Both the position numbers and the translations under genes were made by a program. 20,398 nucleotides of DNA, from positions 1 through 20,398 of the IMG/VR virus record IMGVR_UViG_3300035670_001469. One strand, written 5' to 3'. The notes beneath the pieces were generated by a model. The model was given only the letters and a program-made list of their open reading frames with translations, was not told the origin of the DNA and searched no databases. The DNA is from a virus. Positions 13,593 through 19,749 of this stretch are shown in pieces (position 1 is the stretch's first letter; every line of letters starts with the position of its first letter).

Positions 13593-15370
13593 TATCCAAC
13601 GTCCTTGAGAATCGATTCGGCCTCGCTGATGTACCAGTCTCGATTCAGGTCAAACGGAATTGATTCCGGCATATCCATCAGGGGCTTTGCGCCTTCGCTG
13701 CGTGGCACCTTGTAGCCGTTGACCTTGTAGGTGAGCGGGGCACCCACGCCTTGCGCGTAGTACCAGCGCACAGCTCGACCAAGGTACTTTCCATCCTGGT
13801 CGACACCCCCGCCTTTGACCTGGCGGATCGTCACAAACTTGCGGATGTCGGTGCAGTTATTGATCGTCTCGGCCACGGGCTTGCCGGTCTTCAAGAACTC
13901 CCTGGCGGCTTCGCTGCAGATCTCGTTGGTCGGGTTTTTCTGCAGTCCAGCGGGGGCGTACACGCCTTTGAGTTTGGCAGTTCCGTCGGGCTTGACGGCG
14001 ATGTAGTTGTTGACGTCCCTGGAGTACAGGGATCGGTACAGCGTGGCCTCTGTCTCAAACCCGGTCATTTGCTCCCAGGTGAATACTGCGGCGTCCATCG
14101 TCGACTTCAGTTCTTTCGGGCACTTGATCACCACGCCGTCGGTGTTGGCCGACACGACACTCACGCCGTTGTTCTCCAGCATCTCGATGAGCATCAGCAA
14201 CGACAGCTGGCCGGTGAGAGTTACTTGGATCAGCAGATCCGGCGAGTACAGCGCCGACCACTTACTGCCCAGCTTTCCGAAAGATCCGTTGATCGTGATC
14301 TTCAGGCTGTCCGCGGTCACGGTGTCTTTGTTCCGCTTGGCCTCCAAGCGGCGCGTCACCAAAGACTGGTAGACCTTGATGAATGGTCGACCCAAGTGTT
14401 TTGGATACAGGCCGCAGCCAAGGATGATGGCGGGGTAGTAGCTGGCGACGTCACGGTCCACCAAGATGGTGTGCTCGTCCGCGTGATGCGCCACGCAAGA
14501 TTCGGTCGAATGTAGGCCACCGACACCCATCTGGTAGGTGCTCCCGCCCAGCGTCAGCTTGAGGTTGCTGATCTCCTTTGGCAGCAAGATAGATCCGCCG
14601 TCGCTGACAAACATGTCAGCCGATGTCACGATCTCCAAAGCATCGCGCAGCACCTGGCTCTCGAAGTTGATGAAGAACGGCGGGGTGTACTTGTACAGCG
14701 TCCCAGCGGCAATGGTTGGGCGCTCAATCTTTCGGGCCAGCAGGCTGGTGACCCTGGACTTGATTACCGCTTCAGCGATCTGCGCGTCCGACTTGCTACG
14801 CAGATCAATTCCGTACTCGTCTGACATGGAGATGCGCAGATTGACCTGCGGTTGCAGCTTGTTCCACAGATCAAGCGTTGCCACCGTGTCGGAGTTGATG
14901 CAGTAGTCCTTGAGCATCTCCCTGCCATCGGCGTCGATGCTGTCCCCTGGTTCAATGGGAAGGTCCTGCAGGCGCTTGGAATGCAATCGACCTGCGTAGA
15001 TCTTCAGGCTGGCCATTCCTGGCGCCACATCAAACAAGTCGATGTGATCCCAGTCGGGGATCTTGCAGTTGAACCGATCCTCAAACTGAAAAGGTTGGAT
15101 GTTCAAGTTGATGATCGTGTCGGCGGCTTTCTTTAAGAGGTCACAACTGGCACCAGTTAGAGCCAACGCCACAAGCGGAGCGTCGAATCGTTTGCCGTTG
15201 AAGCTCACAATGGTTCGCGTGGCCATGTACCGGCGCAGTCGCTGAATGTCCATCGGGTGACCGTCGTACTGCTCAAACGCCGTTGTGGCACCGGTGGCAA
15301 CGTTGCGAAAACCGACAAGGAAGTAGTTGCGATAGACCTCGATGTCGAAAATCTCAATGGGCTTGGTCAT
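13577..15370 (-). CDS. Family B-type DNA polymerase
   Basis: 597 aa. The ATG overlaps the HNH gene's stop (ATGA). The 3'-5' exonuclease domain has Exo I FDIEVY (D9, E11), Exo II SFNGKRFD (N58, D63) and Exo III YCINSD (Y156, D161). Polymerase motif A is DVASYYP (D307), motif B KITINGSFG (K357, N361, G365) and motif C ANTDGV (D411). Only about 45 residues separate motifs A and B, so the TPR1 insertion of protein-primed phage polymerases is absent. This points to ordinary RNA- or DNA-primed synthesis. The spacing in Exo III is one residue longer than the common Y-x3-D. It would copy phage DNA together with the helicase, ssDNA-binding protein and nucleases nearby. GC is moderately lower than in neighbouring genes. 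Confidence 0.92.
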   Translation of the reverse strand: MTKPIEIFDIEVYRNYFLVGFRNVATGATTAFEQYDGHPMDIQRLRRYMATRTIVSFNGKRFDAPLVALALTGASCDLLKKAADTIINLNIQPFQFEDRFNCKIPDWDHIDLFDVAPGMASLKIYAGRLHSKRLQDLPIEPGDSIDADGREMLKDYCINSDTVATLDLWNKLQPQVNLRISMSDEYGIDLRSKSDAQIAEAVIKSRVTSLLARKIERPTIAAGTLYKYTPPFFINFESQVLRDALEIVTSADMFVSDGGSILLPKEISNLKLTLGGSTYQMGVGGLHSTESCVAHHADEHTILVDRDVASYYPAIILGCGLYPKHLGRPFIKVYQSLVTRRLEAKRNKDTVTADSLKITINGSFGKLGSKWSALYSPDLLIQVTLTGQLSLLMLIEMLENNGVSVVSANTDGVVIKCPKELKSTMDAAVFTWEQMTGFETEATLYRSLYSRDVNNYIAVKPDGTAKLKGVYAPAGLQKNPTNEICSEAAREFLKTGKPVAETINNCTDIRKFVTIRQVKGGGVDQDGKYLGRAVRWYYAQGVGAPLTYKVNGYKVPRSEGAKPLMDMPESIPFDLNRDWYISEAESILKDVGYKPGI

Positions 15371-15855
15371 TTACCCACCCACTTGGCTGCAGTGCGGTGT
15401 GCCACACGCTCACCGTGCGCGGCCTGGGCGATCGAGTGGTAAGCCTTGCCGCTGGGGCTGACGACCTGCTTGGCCTGAGTGTTGAGACCGAGCTCGACCG
15501 CATGCCGTTTGTTGTCGGCACGGCTGGACCACTCAAGGTTGATCACGCGGCAGTTGGACTTGCGACCGTCCCGGTGGTTGACCTCGGGCAACCCGTCTGG
15601 GTTTGGGATGAACGCCTTGGCCACAAGCGTGTGAACGGTATGCGCTTTGCGCTTGCCCTCGGTGTCGTACAGGTGAACGATGAAATACCCGCTGTTGGTG
15701 ATCTGGCGACTGATCAGGCGCTCTTTGGTTGTGCGCCAGGCCTCCTGGCCATTGCGCAACAGGTAACGCTGCTTGAACGCTGTCGACTTGACGTCGCCAA
15801 GATCGCTGACTTGGTAGCGCCCGTCGTAGCCTGGGATGTCTTTCCACTGTTCCAT
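15367..15855 (-). CDS. HNH homing endonuclease (NUMOD4-HNH-NUMOD1)
   Basis: 162 aa from the ATG at 15855. Residues 1-45 are a NUMOD4 domain (WKDIPGYDGRYQVSDLGDVKS). Residues 70-112 carry the HNH core (H75, N93-H94 in VNHRDG, N106 in RVINLEW). Residues 130-160 (SPSGKAYHSIAQAAHGE) look like a NUMOD1 DNA-binding helix. The family makes site-specific nicks or breaks and spreads its own gene; it favours replication genes, and here it sits directly before the polymerase with an ATGA overlap. Longer in-frame starts (to 15924) run into a strong hairpin and lack family similarity. The ribosome site is weak (GAAAGCAG). A large inverted repeat lies just upstream and may restrain expression. Confidence 0.9.
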   Translation of the reverse strand: MEQWKDIPGYDGRYQVSDLGDVKSTAFKQRYLLRNGQEAWRTTKERLISRQITNSGYFIVHLYDTEGKRKAHTVHTLVAKAFIPNPDGLPEVNHRDGRKSNCRVINLEWSSRADNKRHAVELGLNTQAKQVVSPSGKAYHSIAQAAHGERVAHRTAAKWVGK

Positions 15856-15867
15856 TTGCTGCTTTCG

Positions 15868-15927
15868 TTTTTGGTGAGGGCCGGTGGTCTCCGCCGGGAA
15901 CTCCCAGCGGCCGACCCTCACCAAAAA
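15868..15927 (-). repeat. 13-bp perfect inverted repeat upstream of the HNH gene
   Basis: TTTTTGGTGAGGG (15868-15880) pairs with CCCTCACCAAAAA (15915-15927) over a 34-base loop that can form further short hairpins. Either strand has A residues after the stem, so it is not a standard terminator. It ends 12 bases before the HNH start. It may shield translation of the endonuclease. Confidence 0.6.
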
Positions 15928-15938
15928 ACACCCGTTCC

Positions 15939-16028
15939 GAGGCTTCCCTGTGAATGCTTACGGCTCTGCCAGGGTGGGTCGGTGGCCGCCGCTGAACATC
16001 TCGCGGGAACGGCGGCCACCTAAGCCTC
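15939..16028 (-). ncRNA. Candidate three-way-junction RNA between ssDNA-binding and HNH genes
   Basis: Nested inverted repeats: closing stem GAGGCTT/AAGCCTC (15939-15945 with 16022-16028). Inside are CCCTG/CAGGG (15946-15950 with 15970-15974) and the perfect 11-bp GGTGGCCGCCG/CGGCGGCCACC (15981-15991 with 16010-16020). Another hairpin, GGCTGG/CCAGCC (16037-16042 with 16052-16057), lies beside it. A 13-codon ATG ORF (15958-15999, minus) is embedded in it. No RNA family was recognised. The fold is on paper only; the strand is assumed from the surrounding operon. Confidence 0.4.
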
Positions 16029-16083
16029 AGCTGGTTGGCTGGTGGGTGAGTCCAGCCGGGAGGGATGCAGAGCCCCGCGTGAT

Positions 16084-16659
16084 TTAGGCGAAGTCCTCGG
16101 CGGCAGCGCCTTCGGTGACTTCCTCGAACTCGTCGGCGTCTGCAGGACGGCCGGCGCTGAAGCTGTCGCCGTCCTTGAAGAACTGGATGCCACGCAGGGT
16201 GCAGTTGATCCGCTTTCCGTAGGCGTTGTCCTGGGCCCAGAACTCCAGGCTCGCGTTCACGTAGCAGCCAGCGTAGGGGCGGCCGCTGCGCTGGCTCAGG
16301 GGCGAGCGGTCACGGTCGATGACGGTGGGCGCAGCGTTCTCCTGCGCAGCTGCGGTCACGAAAAAGTTGCCCGGGAACCCGTCGTACTGGGCCTTCTCGT
16401 CGCCGTCGTGCAGCGCGACCTTGCCAGTCTTGTACAGGCCAGCCAGCAGGGCGGTGGCCTTCTCGCGCCACTTCTCCTTGGCGATGGCGTCGATCTTGCG
16501 CTTGATCTCCTCGAGCTGCGCGTGGTCGGCGGGCATCAGCAGCGTGGCGCTGTAGCGGGGCTTGCCTTCACCGTTGACGGTGGTCGGCTCGAACAGGTTG
16601 GGGAAGGCCAGGCGCACGTCTTTGAGGAGGATGCGGCCGATGGGTTGGTTGGTGGACAT
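16084..16659 (-). CDS. DUF2815 ssDNA-binding protein
   Basis: 191 aa. The ATG at 16659 has a strong GAAAGGAAA site; a farther ATG at 16743 lacks one and would add an unrelated stretch. The opening MSTNQPIGRILLKDVRLAFPN followed by LFEPTTVNGEGKPRYSATLL matches DUF2815. The middle holds the conserved PYAGCYVNASLEFWAQDN, and the tail is acidic (DEFEEVTEGAAAEDF), as in other ssDNA-binding proteins that recruit partners by an acidic end. It should coat single-stranded phage DNA during replication and recombination. It forms the usual pair with the DUF2800 gene directly upstream. Confidence 0.9.
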   Translation of the reverse strand: MSTNQPIGRILLKDVRLAFPNLFEPTTVNGEGKPRYSATLLMPADHAQLEEIKRKIDAIAKEKWREKATALLAGLYKTGKVALHDGDEKAQYDGFPGNFFVTAAAQENAAPTVIDRDRSPLSQRSGRPYAGCYVNASLEFWAQDNAYGKRINCTLRGIQFFKDGDSFSAGRPADADEFEEVTEGAAAEDFA

Positions 16660-16692
16660 GGTGAGTTTCCTTTCAGGGGTTGAGTTGTCGTA

Positions 16693-16713
16693 CACAGCCC
16701 GCCCTTGGCTGTG
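16693..16713. repeat. 7-bp hairpin in the DUF2815 gene leader
   Basis: CACAGCC (16693-16699) pairs with GGCTGTG (16707-16713) over a 7-base loop, 34 bases before the DUF2815 start. No T-run follows on the transcribed strand, so this is not a terminator. It may stabilise or pace translation of the mRNA. Confidence 0.35.
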
Positions 16714-16746
16714 CAAAATTTGGCGGGCGTAGGTTCCAAACATGGT

Positions 16747-18039
16747 TTAGGCGAGGTCTGCGGTCACGTCGGTGAAGTCATCAACGACCGGCGTGACCAC
16801 GAGGGCCGGGCGTGAGTCGGAATCGGGCGCCACGTGGGGCTTGCCCTCGGATTGGGTGATGAGCTCCTGGAGCTTGGGCCACTGGCGCGGGCCGATCGTG
16901 CCGGACTTGGCTAGCTTCTCGGCCGTCGTCGGGCTGATGAGCTTGAAGTCGTACATGTCCTCGAGCTTCACGCGCATGGCCTTAAGGGTTTCCTCAGCGG
17001 CCTTGGCGTCGGCCCACTGGCGTGCGCCCTTCTTGCCTGCCACGACCTTGAAGCCTGGCACCGTGTCGCCCGCCAGCAGGCGGCGCTCGGCCTCGGCGCG
17101 GACCGCCTTGCACCAGTCCTCGATCATGTCGACGCGGGTGAGGGCGGCAGCAACCCAGTCGGCGGGCGAGTGCTCGTTGGGTTCGCTGACGTAGGCCTGC
17201 GCGAACTCATCGGGGCTGGCCGGCGTTGCACCAAGGACCGTGTCGGCCACCTCATCGCGCAGGGCAGGGCAGGTGGCCTTGGCCTTGCAAAACTTGCAGG
17301 CTTTCTCGGCGGGGCGCAGGAAACGCATTTGCCAGATCGGATCGTTCTCGTCGAGGTTGCTGGCGTTGACGCAGTCCACCACCGCGCTGCGCGCAGTGGA
17401 CCGGCCCCAGGTCTCGAGCTCGTCGACGCTGCAGTCCCACTCACTGGGTGCGCGCTTCACGCGGGGCTGGCTGATGGCCATGCGCACGCGGCTGAAGTCG
17501 GCGACCAGCCCCTGGTAGGCCTGCAGGGCGCCGAGCCCGTACAGCGACATCTGCGGGTTTTGCATGGCGTCGACCTCGACACCGCGGCCGTACTTGAAGT
17601 CGACGACGATGAGCTCATCACCGCGGGCGATGATCACGTCGGCGGTGCCCCAGGCGGTGTCGGCCTCGACATCCAGGTAGCTGGAGTAGTTGACTCGGAT
17701 GTCGGCGAACAGCACGCCGTCGTCGCCGCGCAGGTCGACGCAGTAGTCGATGCACGCCTGGACGTGCTCGGCCATTTCGAGGTCAACCTCGAATTGGTAC
17801 TGAGCTTCAGCCGGCTCGCAGGGCTTGCCTGCGGTGTTGAGGTGCACCAGGCGGCCAACGTAGGCGCTGGCCGGGCGGTCTTCCTGCAGCGCCCAGGTCA
17901 GGACCTGGTGCGCAGCGGTGCCCTCGGCAGCGTAGACGTTGGTGTTGTCCGGTGCGCCGTCCTCGAGCACGATCTTGCCCGGGCAGAGCATGATCGACTC
18001 AAACTTGCTGGCGGACCAGTAGGAATGGGCGGCGGTCAT
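16747..18039 (-). CDS. DUF2800, Cas4/RecB-like Fe-S exonuclease
   Basis: 430 aa from the ATG at 18039, which lies two bases after the upstream stop with GAGG seven bases before it. A TTG two codons earlier is the alternative. The PD-(D/E)XK nuclease core is visible: EGTAAH (E39, H44), GTADV (D134) and VVDFKYG (D147, K149). Cysteines C19, C248, C251 and C257 are placed like the Fe-S cluster of Cas4/AddB-type nucleases (CKFCKAKATC). Phage DUF2800 proteins sit beside DUF2815 and polymerase genes. It should resect DNA ends to give 3' single strands for the neighbouring ssDNA-binding protein. The polarity is not visible from sequence. Confidence 0.9.
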   Translation of the reverse strand: MTAAHSYWSASKFESIMLCPGKIVLEDGAPDNTNVYAAEGTAAHQVLTWALQEDRPASAYVGRLVHLNTAGKPCEPAEAQYQFEVDLEMAEHVQACIDYCVDLRGDDGVLFADIRVNYSSYLDVEADTAWGTADVIIARGDELIVVDFKYGRGVEVDAMQNPQMSLYGLGALQAYQGLVADFSRVRMAISQPRVKRAPSEWDCSVDELETWGRSTARSAVVDCVNASNLDENDPIWQMRFLRPAEKACKFCKAKATCPALRDEVADTVLGATPASPDEFAQAYVSEPNEHSPADWVAAALTRVDMIEDWCKAVRAEAERRLLAGDTVPGFKVVAGKKGARQWADAKAAEETLKAMRVKLEDMYDFKLISPTTAEKLAKSGTIGPRQWPKLQELITQSEGKPHVAPDSDSRPALVVTPVVDDFTDVTADLA

Positions 18040-18041
18040 GA

Positions 18042-18455
18042 TCAAGCCTCAATAATGGCTAGGCGCTCGTTGACGGCTTCCAGCGCGTCGGCCCACTTGG
18101 ACTGGTCGAGCTCCTTGAACGTCTTTACGCCCAGGCTGGCGGCCACTGCTGCAGCTGCTTCGCGGCTCTTGCCGGCCAGCGCGAACACGGCCTTTTGCAG
18201 GGTGGGGTAGTCAACCGACGGTGCAGCCTTCTCAGGCTCGACGGGCGCAGCGACCGGGGCTGGGACATCGGTGGGCGCCACAGTAGGCAGGGGCTGGGCA
18301 ACCTCCTGCACGGGGGCAGGCTTGGCAGCTTTCGCTGCCTTCTCCTGCTTTGGGGCGGGCGCTTCCTCCGCGCTGACCAGGGCCGAGGCGGGGATCTCGA
18401 GCAGAGCGGCGCGGGCGGCCTCGATGCTTCGGAAGTTGAGGGTGATGGCGATCAC
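18042..18455 (-). CDS. 137-aa protein with Ala/Pro linker and helical C-domain
   Basis: The GTG start is supported by GAAAGGA seven bases upstream and by the leader shared with the 13530 gene. The N-terminal part (IAITLNFRSIEAARAALLEIP) is a small alpha/beta piece. Residues 28-75 are an Ala/Pro/Glu/Lys linker. The C-terminal 55 residues (VDYPTLQKAVFALAGKSREA onward, with LGVKTFKELDQ) form a helical domain often seen at the ends of phage replication-associated proteins. The function is unknown. As the first gene of the nuclease/ssDNA-binding operon it may be a scaffold. Confidence 0.8.
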   Translation of the reverse strand: MIAITLNFRSIEAARAALLEIPASALVSAEEAPAPKQEKAAKAAKPAPVQEVAQPLPTVAPTDVPAPVAAPVEPEKAAPSVDYPTLQKAVFALAGKSREAAAAVAASLGVKTFKELDQSKWADALEAVNERLAIIEA

Positions 18456-18486
18456 AGTGCAGTCCTTTCGCAGTTGGTGAAATTGG

Positions 18487-18515
18487 AGTGTAGCGGATGC
18501 TACAGCCCCGGGCAA
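18487..18515 (-). promoter_or_regulatory. Leftward promoter with operator e
   Basis: -35 TTGCCC (18510-18515), 17-base spacer, -10 TACACT (18487-18492). The operator TAGCG-GA-TGCTA (18491-18502, one mismatch) spans the spacer and -10. It drives the 18455 gene and through it the nuclease, ssDNA-binding protein, HNH and polymerase genes. Confidence 0.68.
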
Positions 18516-18519
18516 AAAA

Positions 18520-18600
18520 TTAGATGTTGTAGGCCAGGGTGAGGCCCAGGCCGATGCCGATGGCGGCGGCCAGCAGGATGGAGAGGATCTTGTCTTTCAT
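18520..18600 (-). CDS. 26-aa single-pass membrane peptide
   Basis: ATG to TAA; MKDKILSILLAAAIGIGLGL then TLAYNI. A short basic start is followed by a glycine-rich hydrophobic helix. It begins 11 bases after the stop of the 72-aa gene, on the same strand. The ribosome site is weak (GAAAGA). Composition and placement support expression. Function unknown; toxin-like or membrane-regulator peptides have this look. Confidence 0.55.
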   Translation of the reverse strand: MKDKILSILLAAAIGIGLGLTLAYNI

Positions 18601-18611
18601 GGCGGGGTCTT

Positions 18612-18830
18612 TCAGTAGCCGAGGACGCGGGCGGCGCCGGTGCGGTTGTAGACGCGCTCGCTTTCGATCTCGGTGCGGCGGGTGCTGCCGTTGAAGATGA
18701 CCGACAGGCTGCGGATGTCGACCGCGTAGAAACCAGGGAAAGTTTCGACAACGTCAGCGCGGGGTTGAGGCACGCCACCTTCGTGGCTGTTGGCGAAGGC
18801 TGCGACGAATTGGGCTTCGTGGAAGTTCAT
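18612..18830 (-). CDS. 72-aa hypothetical protein
   Basis: ATG at 18830, MNFHEAQFVAAFANSHEGGV. The middle is likely beta-rich (FPGFYAVDIRSLSVIFNGS). The C-terminal part is basic with RVYNRTGAARVLGY. No domain was recognised. There is no clear Shine-Dalgarno; the gene lies at the end of a possible structured leader RNA that starts at promoter f. Confidence 0.68.
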   Translation of the reverse strand: MNFHEAQFVAAFANSHEGGVPQPRADVVETFPGFYAVDIRSLSVIFNGSTRRTEIESERVYNRTGAARVLGY

Positions 18831-18856
18831 GTTCAGGCTTCGGTTGTGTTTAGGGT

Positions 18857-18990
18857 ATCGACATCGGCCAGCTTGTCTTGCCGGGGAGGTGGCGCTGGTT
18901 AGGCTTCCTCCGCTGAGTGCCCCTCGTCGTGGCGGTCGGGGCCCTTGTTCGCAACTACCCTAGAGCGGGTTGCTGGCTATCGATGTCGAT
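18857..18990 (-). ncRNA. Candidate four-way-junction leader RNA
   Basis: A 16-bp closing stem with a 3-base bulge joins 18857-18872 and 18972-18990 (ATCGACATCG + GCCAGC against GCTGGC, TAT, CGATGTCGAT). Three hairpins lie inside: GGAGG/CCTCC (18885-18889, 18907-18911), GCCCC/GGGGC (18919-18923, 18938-18942) and ACCC/GGGT (18957-18960, 18967-18970). It begins about 12 bases after the predicted start of transcription from promoter f. The alternative is a TTG-started 34-codon ORF in the same stretch. No RNA family was recognised. Confidence 0.42.
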
Positions 18991-19008
18991 GACTGAACTC
19001 TAGCACAA

Positions 19009-19037
19009 GTGTTAGCAACTGCTACAACCCCCGCCAA
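19009..19037 (-). promoter_or_regulatory. Leftward promoter with operator f (double site)
   Basis: -35 TTGGCG (19032-19037), 17-base spacer, -10 TAACAC (19009-19014) in an extended -10 context, TTGC-TAACAC. A perfect operator, TAGCA-AC-TGCTA (19013-19024), overlaps the -10. A second near-palindrome, CTAGCACAAGTGTTAG (19000-19015), abuts it. It should drive the 18830 and 18600 genes. Confidence 0.62.
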
Positions 19038-19038
19038 T

Positions 19039-19066
19039 AAAAAAAACCCCACGCGATGGTGGGGTT
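19039..19066 (-). terminator. Rho-independent terminator of the repressor operon
   Basis: Stem AACCCCAC/GTGGGGTT (19045-19052 with 19059-19066), six-base loop, then six U on the minus-strand transcript (19044-19039). It lies 25 bases after the stop of the 55-aa gene. It separates the lysogenic transcript from promoter f, whose -35 begins right after the U-tract. Confidence 0.88.
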
Positions 19067-19090
19067 CTTCGCGCTCAGGCTTGAGCTAGA

Positions 19091-19258
19091 TCAGAGGTGC
19101 CAGCCCGTGGCGAGCAGCACCCAGGTGACGATCAGACCCAGGGCGGACAGGCCGATGGCCCAGCGGATCTGTCGTCGCAAGCTGTCCAACGGGTCGTCCC
19201 AGACGCCGCCGTGTTCCACCAAGTACTGGATGCGCTGCTTGATCTCTTCGTTCGTCAT
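19091..19258 (-). CDS. 55-aa membrane protein co-transcribed with the repressor
   Basis: The ATG overlaps the repressor stop (ATGA). MTNEEIKQRIQYLVEHGGVW and a charged stretch (DDPLDSLRRQIR) are followed by one membrane helix (WAIGLSALGLIVTWVLLATGW) near the C-terminus. It is part of the two-gene lysogenic operon ended by the terminator at 19039-19066, so it should be made in the prophage state. Superinfection exclusion or control of the repressor are reasonable ideas. No family was recognised. Confidence 0.78.
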   Translation of the reverse strand: MTNEEIKQRIQYLVEHGGVWDDPLDSLRRQIRWAIGLSALGLIVTWVLLATGWHL

Positions 19259-19683
19259 GACTTGCCGCTCCCTCGAGCAAGAGTTATGAGTTTCTGGATG
19301 TACTGCTCGTCAATGCGCCCGGTCAGTTTGGCCCGGTCATAGGCAAGCTGCACAAGCGTGCCGTAGGTGTCGGGGTCCGGTCTGAGACCGGCGTCACGCA
19401 ACGTGGTGGCCACTGCCCGCACCACCTCGGTCAGCGCCGCGTCGTTGAGCTGCTGCCCGCCGGCGGGGTGGTCCTGGTCCATCCAGCCCACGGGCAGGCC
19501 GAGCTTGCCCTCGATCTCGCGGGCGACTTTTTCGCTGATGTCGCGCGACGGGTGGGGCCCGGCGATCTGGGCGATGTAGCTGCCGTTCGCGTGGCCGAGC
19601 TTGCGACTCATGGACGTCGGGCCACCCCACTGGCCAATGAGCGTGCGCAGGTTCAGCCGGCGGGTTTCGTACACACTGATCAT
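19255..19683 (-). CDS. CI-like phage repressor without peptidase domain
   Basis: 142 aa. The ATG at 19683 is eight bases below a -10 (TAGGGT), suggesting a leaderless message; a GTG three codons on, with GGAG nine bases before it, is the alternative. Residues 8-65 (RRLNLRTLIGQWGGPTSMSR, KLGHANGSYIAQIAG, ending GLPVGWMD) form a HTH domain of the XRE/phage-repressor type. The C-terminal 70 residues are helical (LNDAALTEVVRAVATTLRDA) and may dimerise. No S24/LexA-type cleavage domain is present, so RecA-driven self-cleavage is not expected. It lies divergent from a Cro-like gene, and the shared operator has a degenerate copy of the window-wide palindrome. Confidence 0.85.
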   Translation of the reverse strand: MISVYETRRLNLRTLIGQWGGPTSMSRKLGHANGSYIAQIAGPHPSRDISEKVAREIEGKLGLPVGWMDQDHPAGGQQLNDAALTEVVRAVATTLRDAGLRPDPDTYGTLVQLAYDRAKLTGRIDEQYIQKLITLARGSGKS

Positions 19684-19691
19684 CTCCGGCC

Positions 19692-19720
19692 ACCCTAGCC
19701 TGTCTTTCAACTTGCTGCAA
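19692..19720 (-). promoter_or_regulatory. Repressor promoter
   Basis: -35 TTGCAG (19715-19720), 17-base spacer, -10 TAGGGT (19692-19697), ending nine bases before the repressor ATG. Its -35 lies in CTTGCTGCAAG (19711-19721), where the divergent promoter's weak -35 also lies. Confidence 0.6.
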
Positions 19721-19742
19721 GCGTTTTACAACCTGCTAAACT
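19714..19742 (+). promoter_or_regulatory. Rightward early promoter with operator g
   Basis: Extended -10, CTGC-TAAACT (-10 at 19737-19742), ending seven bases before the Cro-like ATG. The operator TACAA-CC-TGCTA (19727-19738) fills the spacer and -10. The -35 region (GCTGCA, or TTGCTG at 19 bases) is poor, as is common with extended -10 promoters. It drives the rightward early operon. Confidence 0.62.
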
Positions 19743-19749
19743 CGCGGGC

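Noticed and set aside
13751-14515. Plus-strand ORF opposite the DNA polymerase
   Set aside because: All polymerase and exonuclease motifs are on the minus strand, so this is antisense noise.
15868-15927. Bidirectional terminator
   Set aside because: The stem is excellent, but on both strands it is followed by A residues, not a U-tract, so it does not fit intrinsic termination.
15856-16083. HEARO/omega-type RNA or group I intron carrying the HNH gene
   Set aside because: The endonuclease has NUMOD4/NUMOD1 domains and no IscB features. I could not find conserved group I core segments, and the adjacent genes are not split.
17170-18210. Long plus-strand open frame opposite the DUF2800 gene
   Set aside because: Shadow frame of a GC-rich gene with the same composition artefact. 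The minus frame carries complete nuclease and Fe-S motifs.
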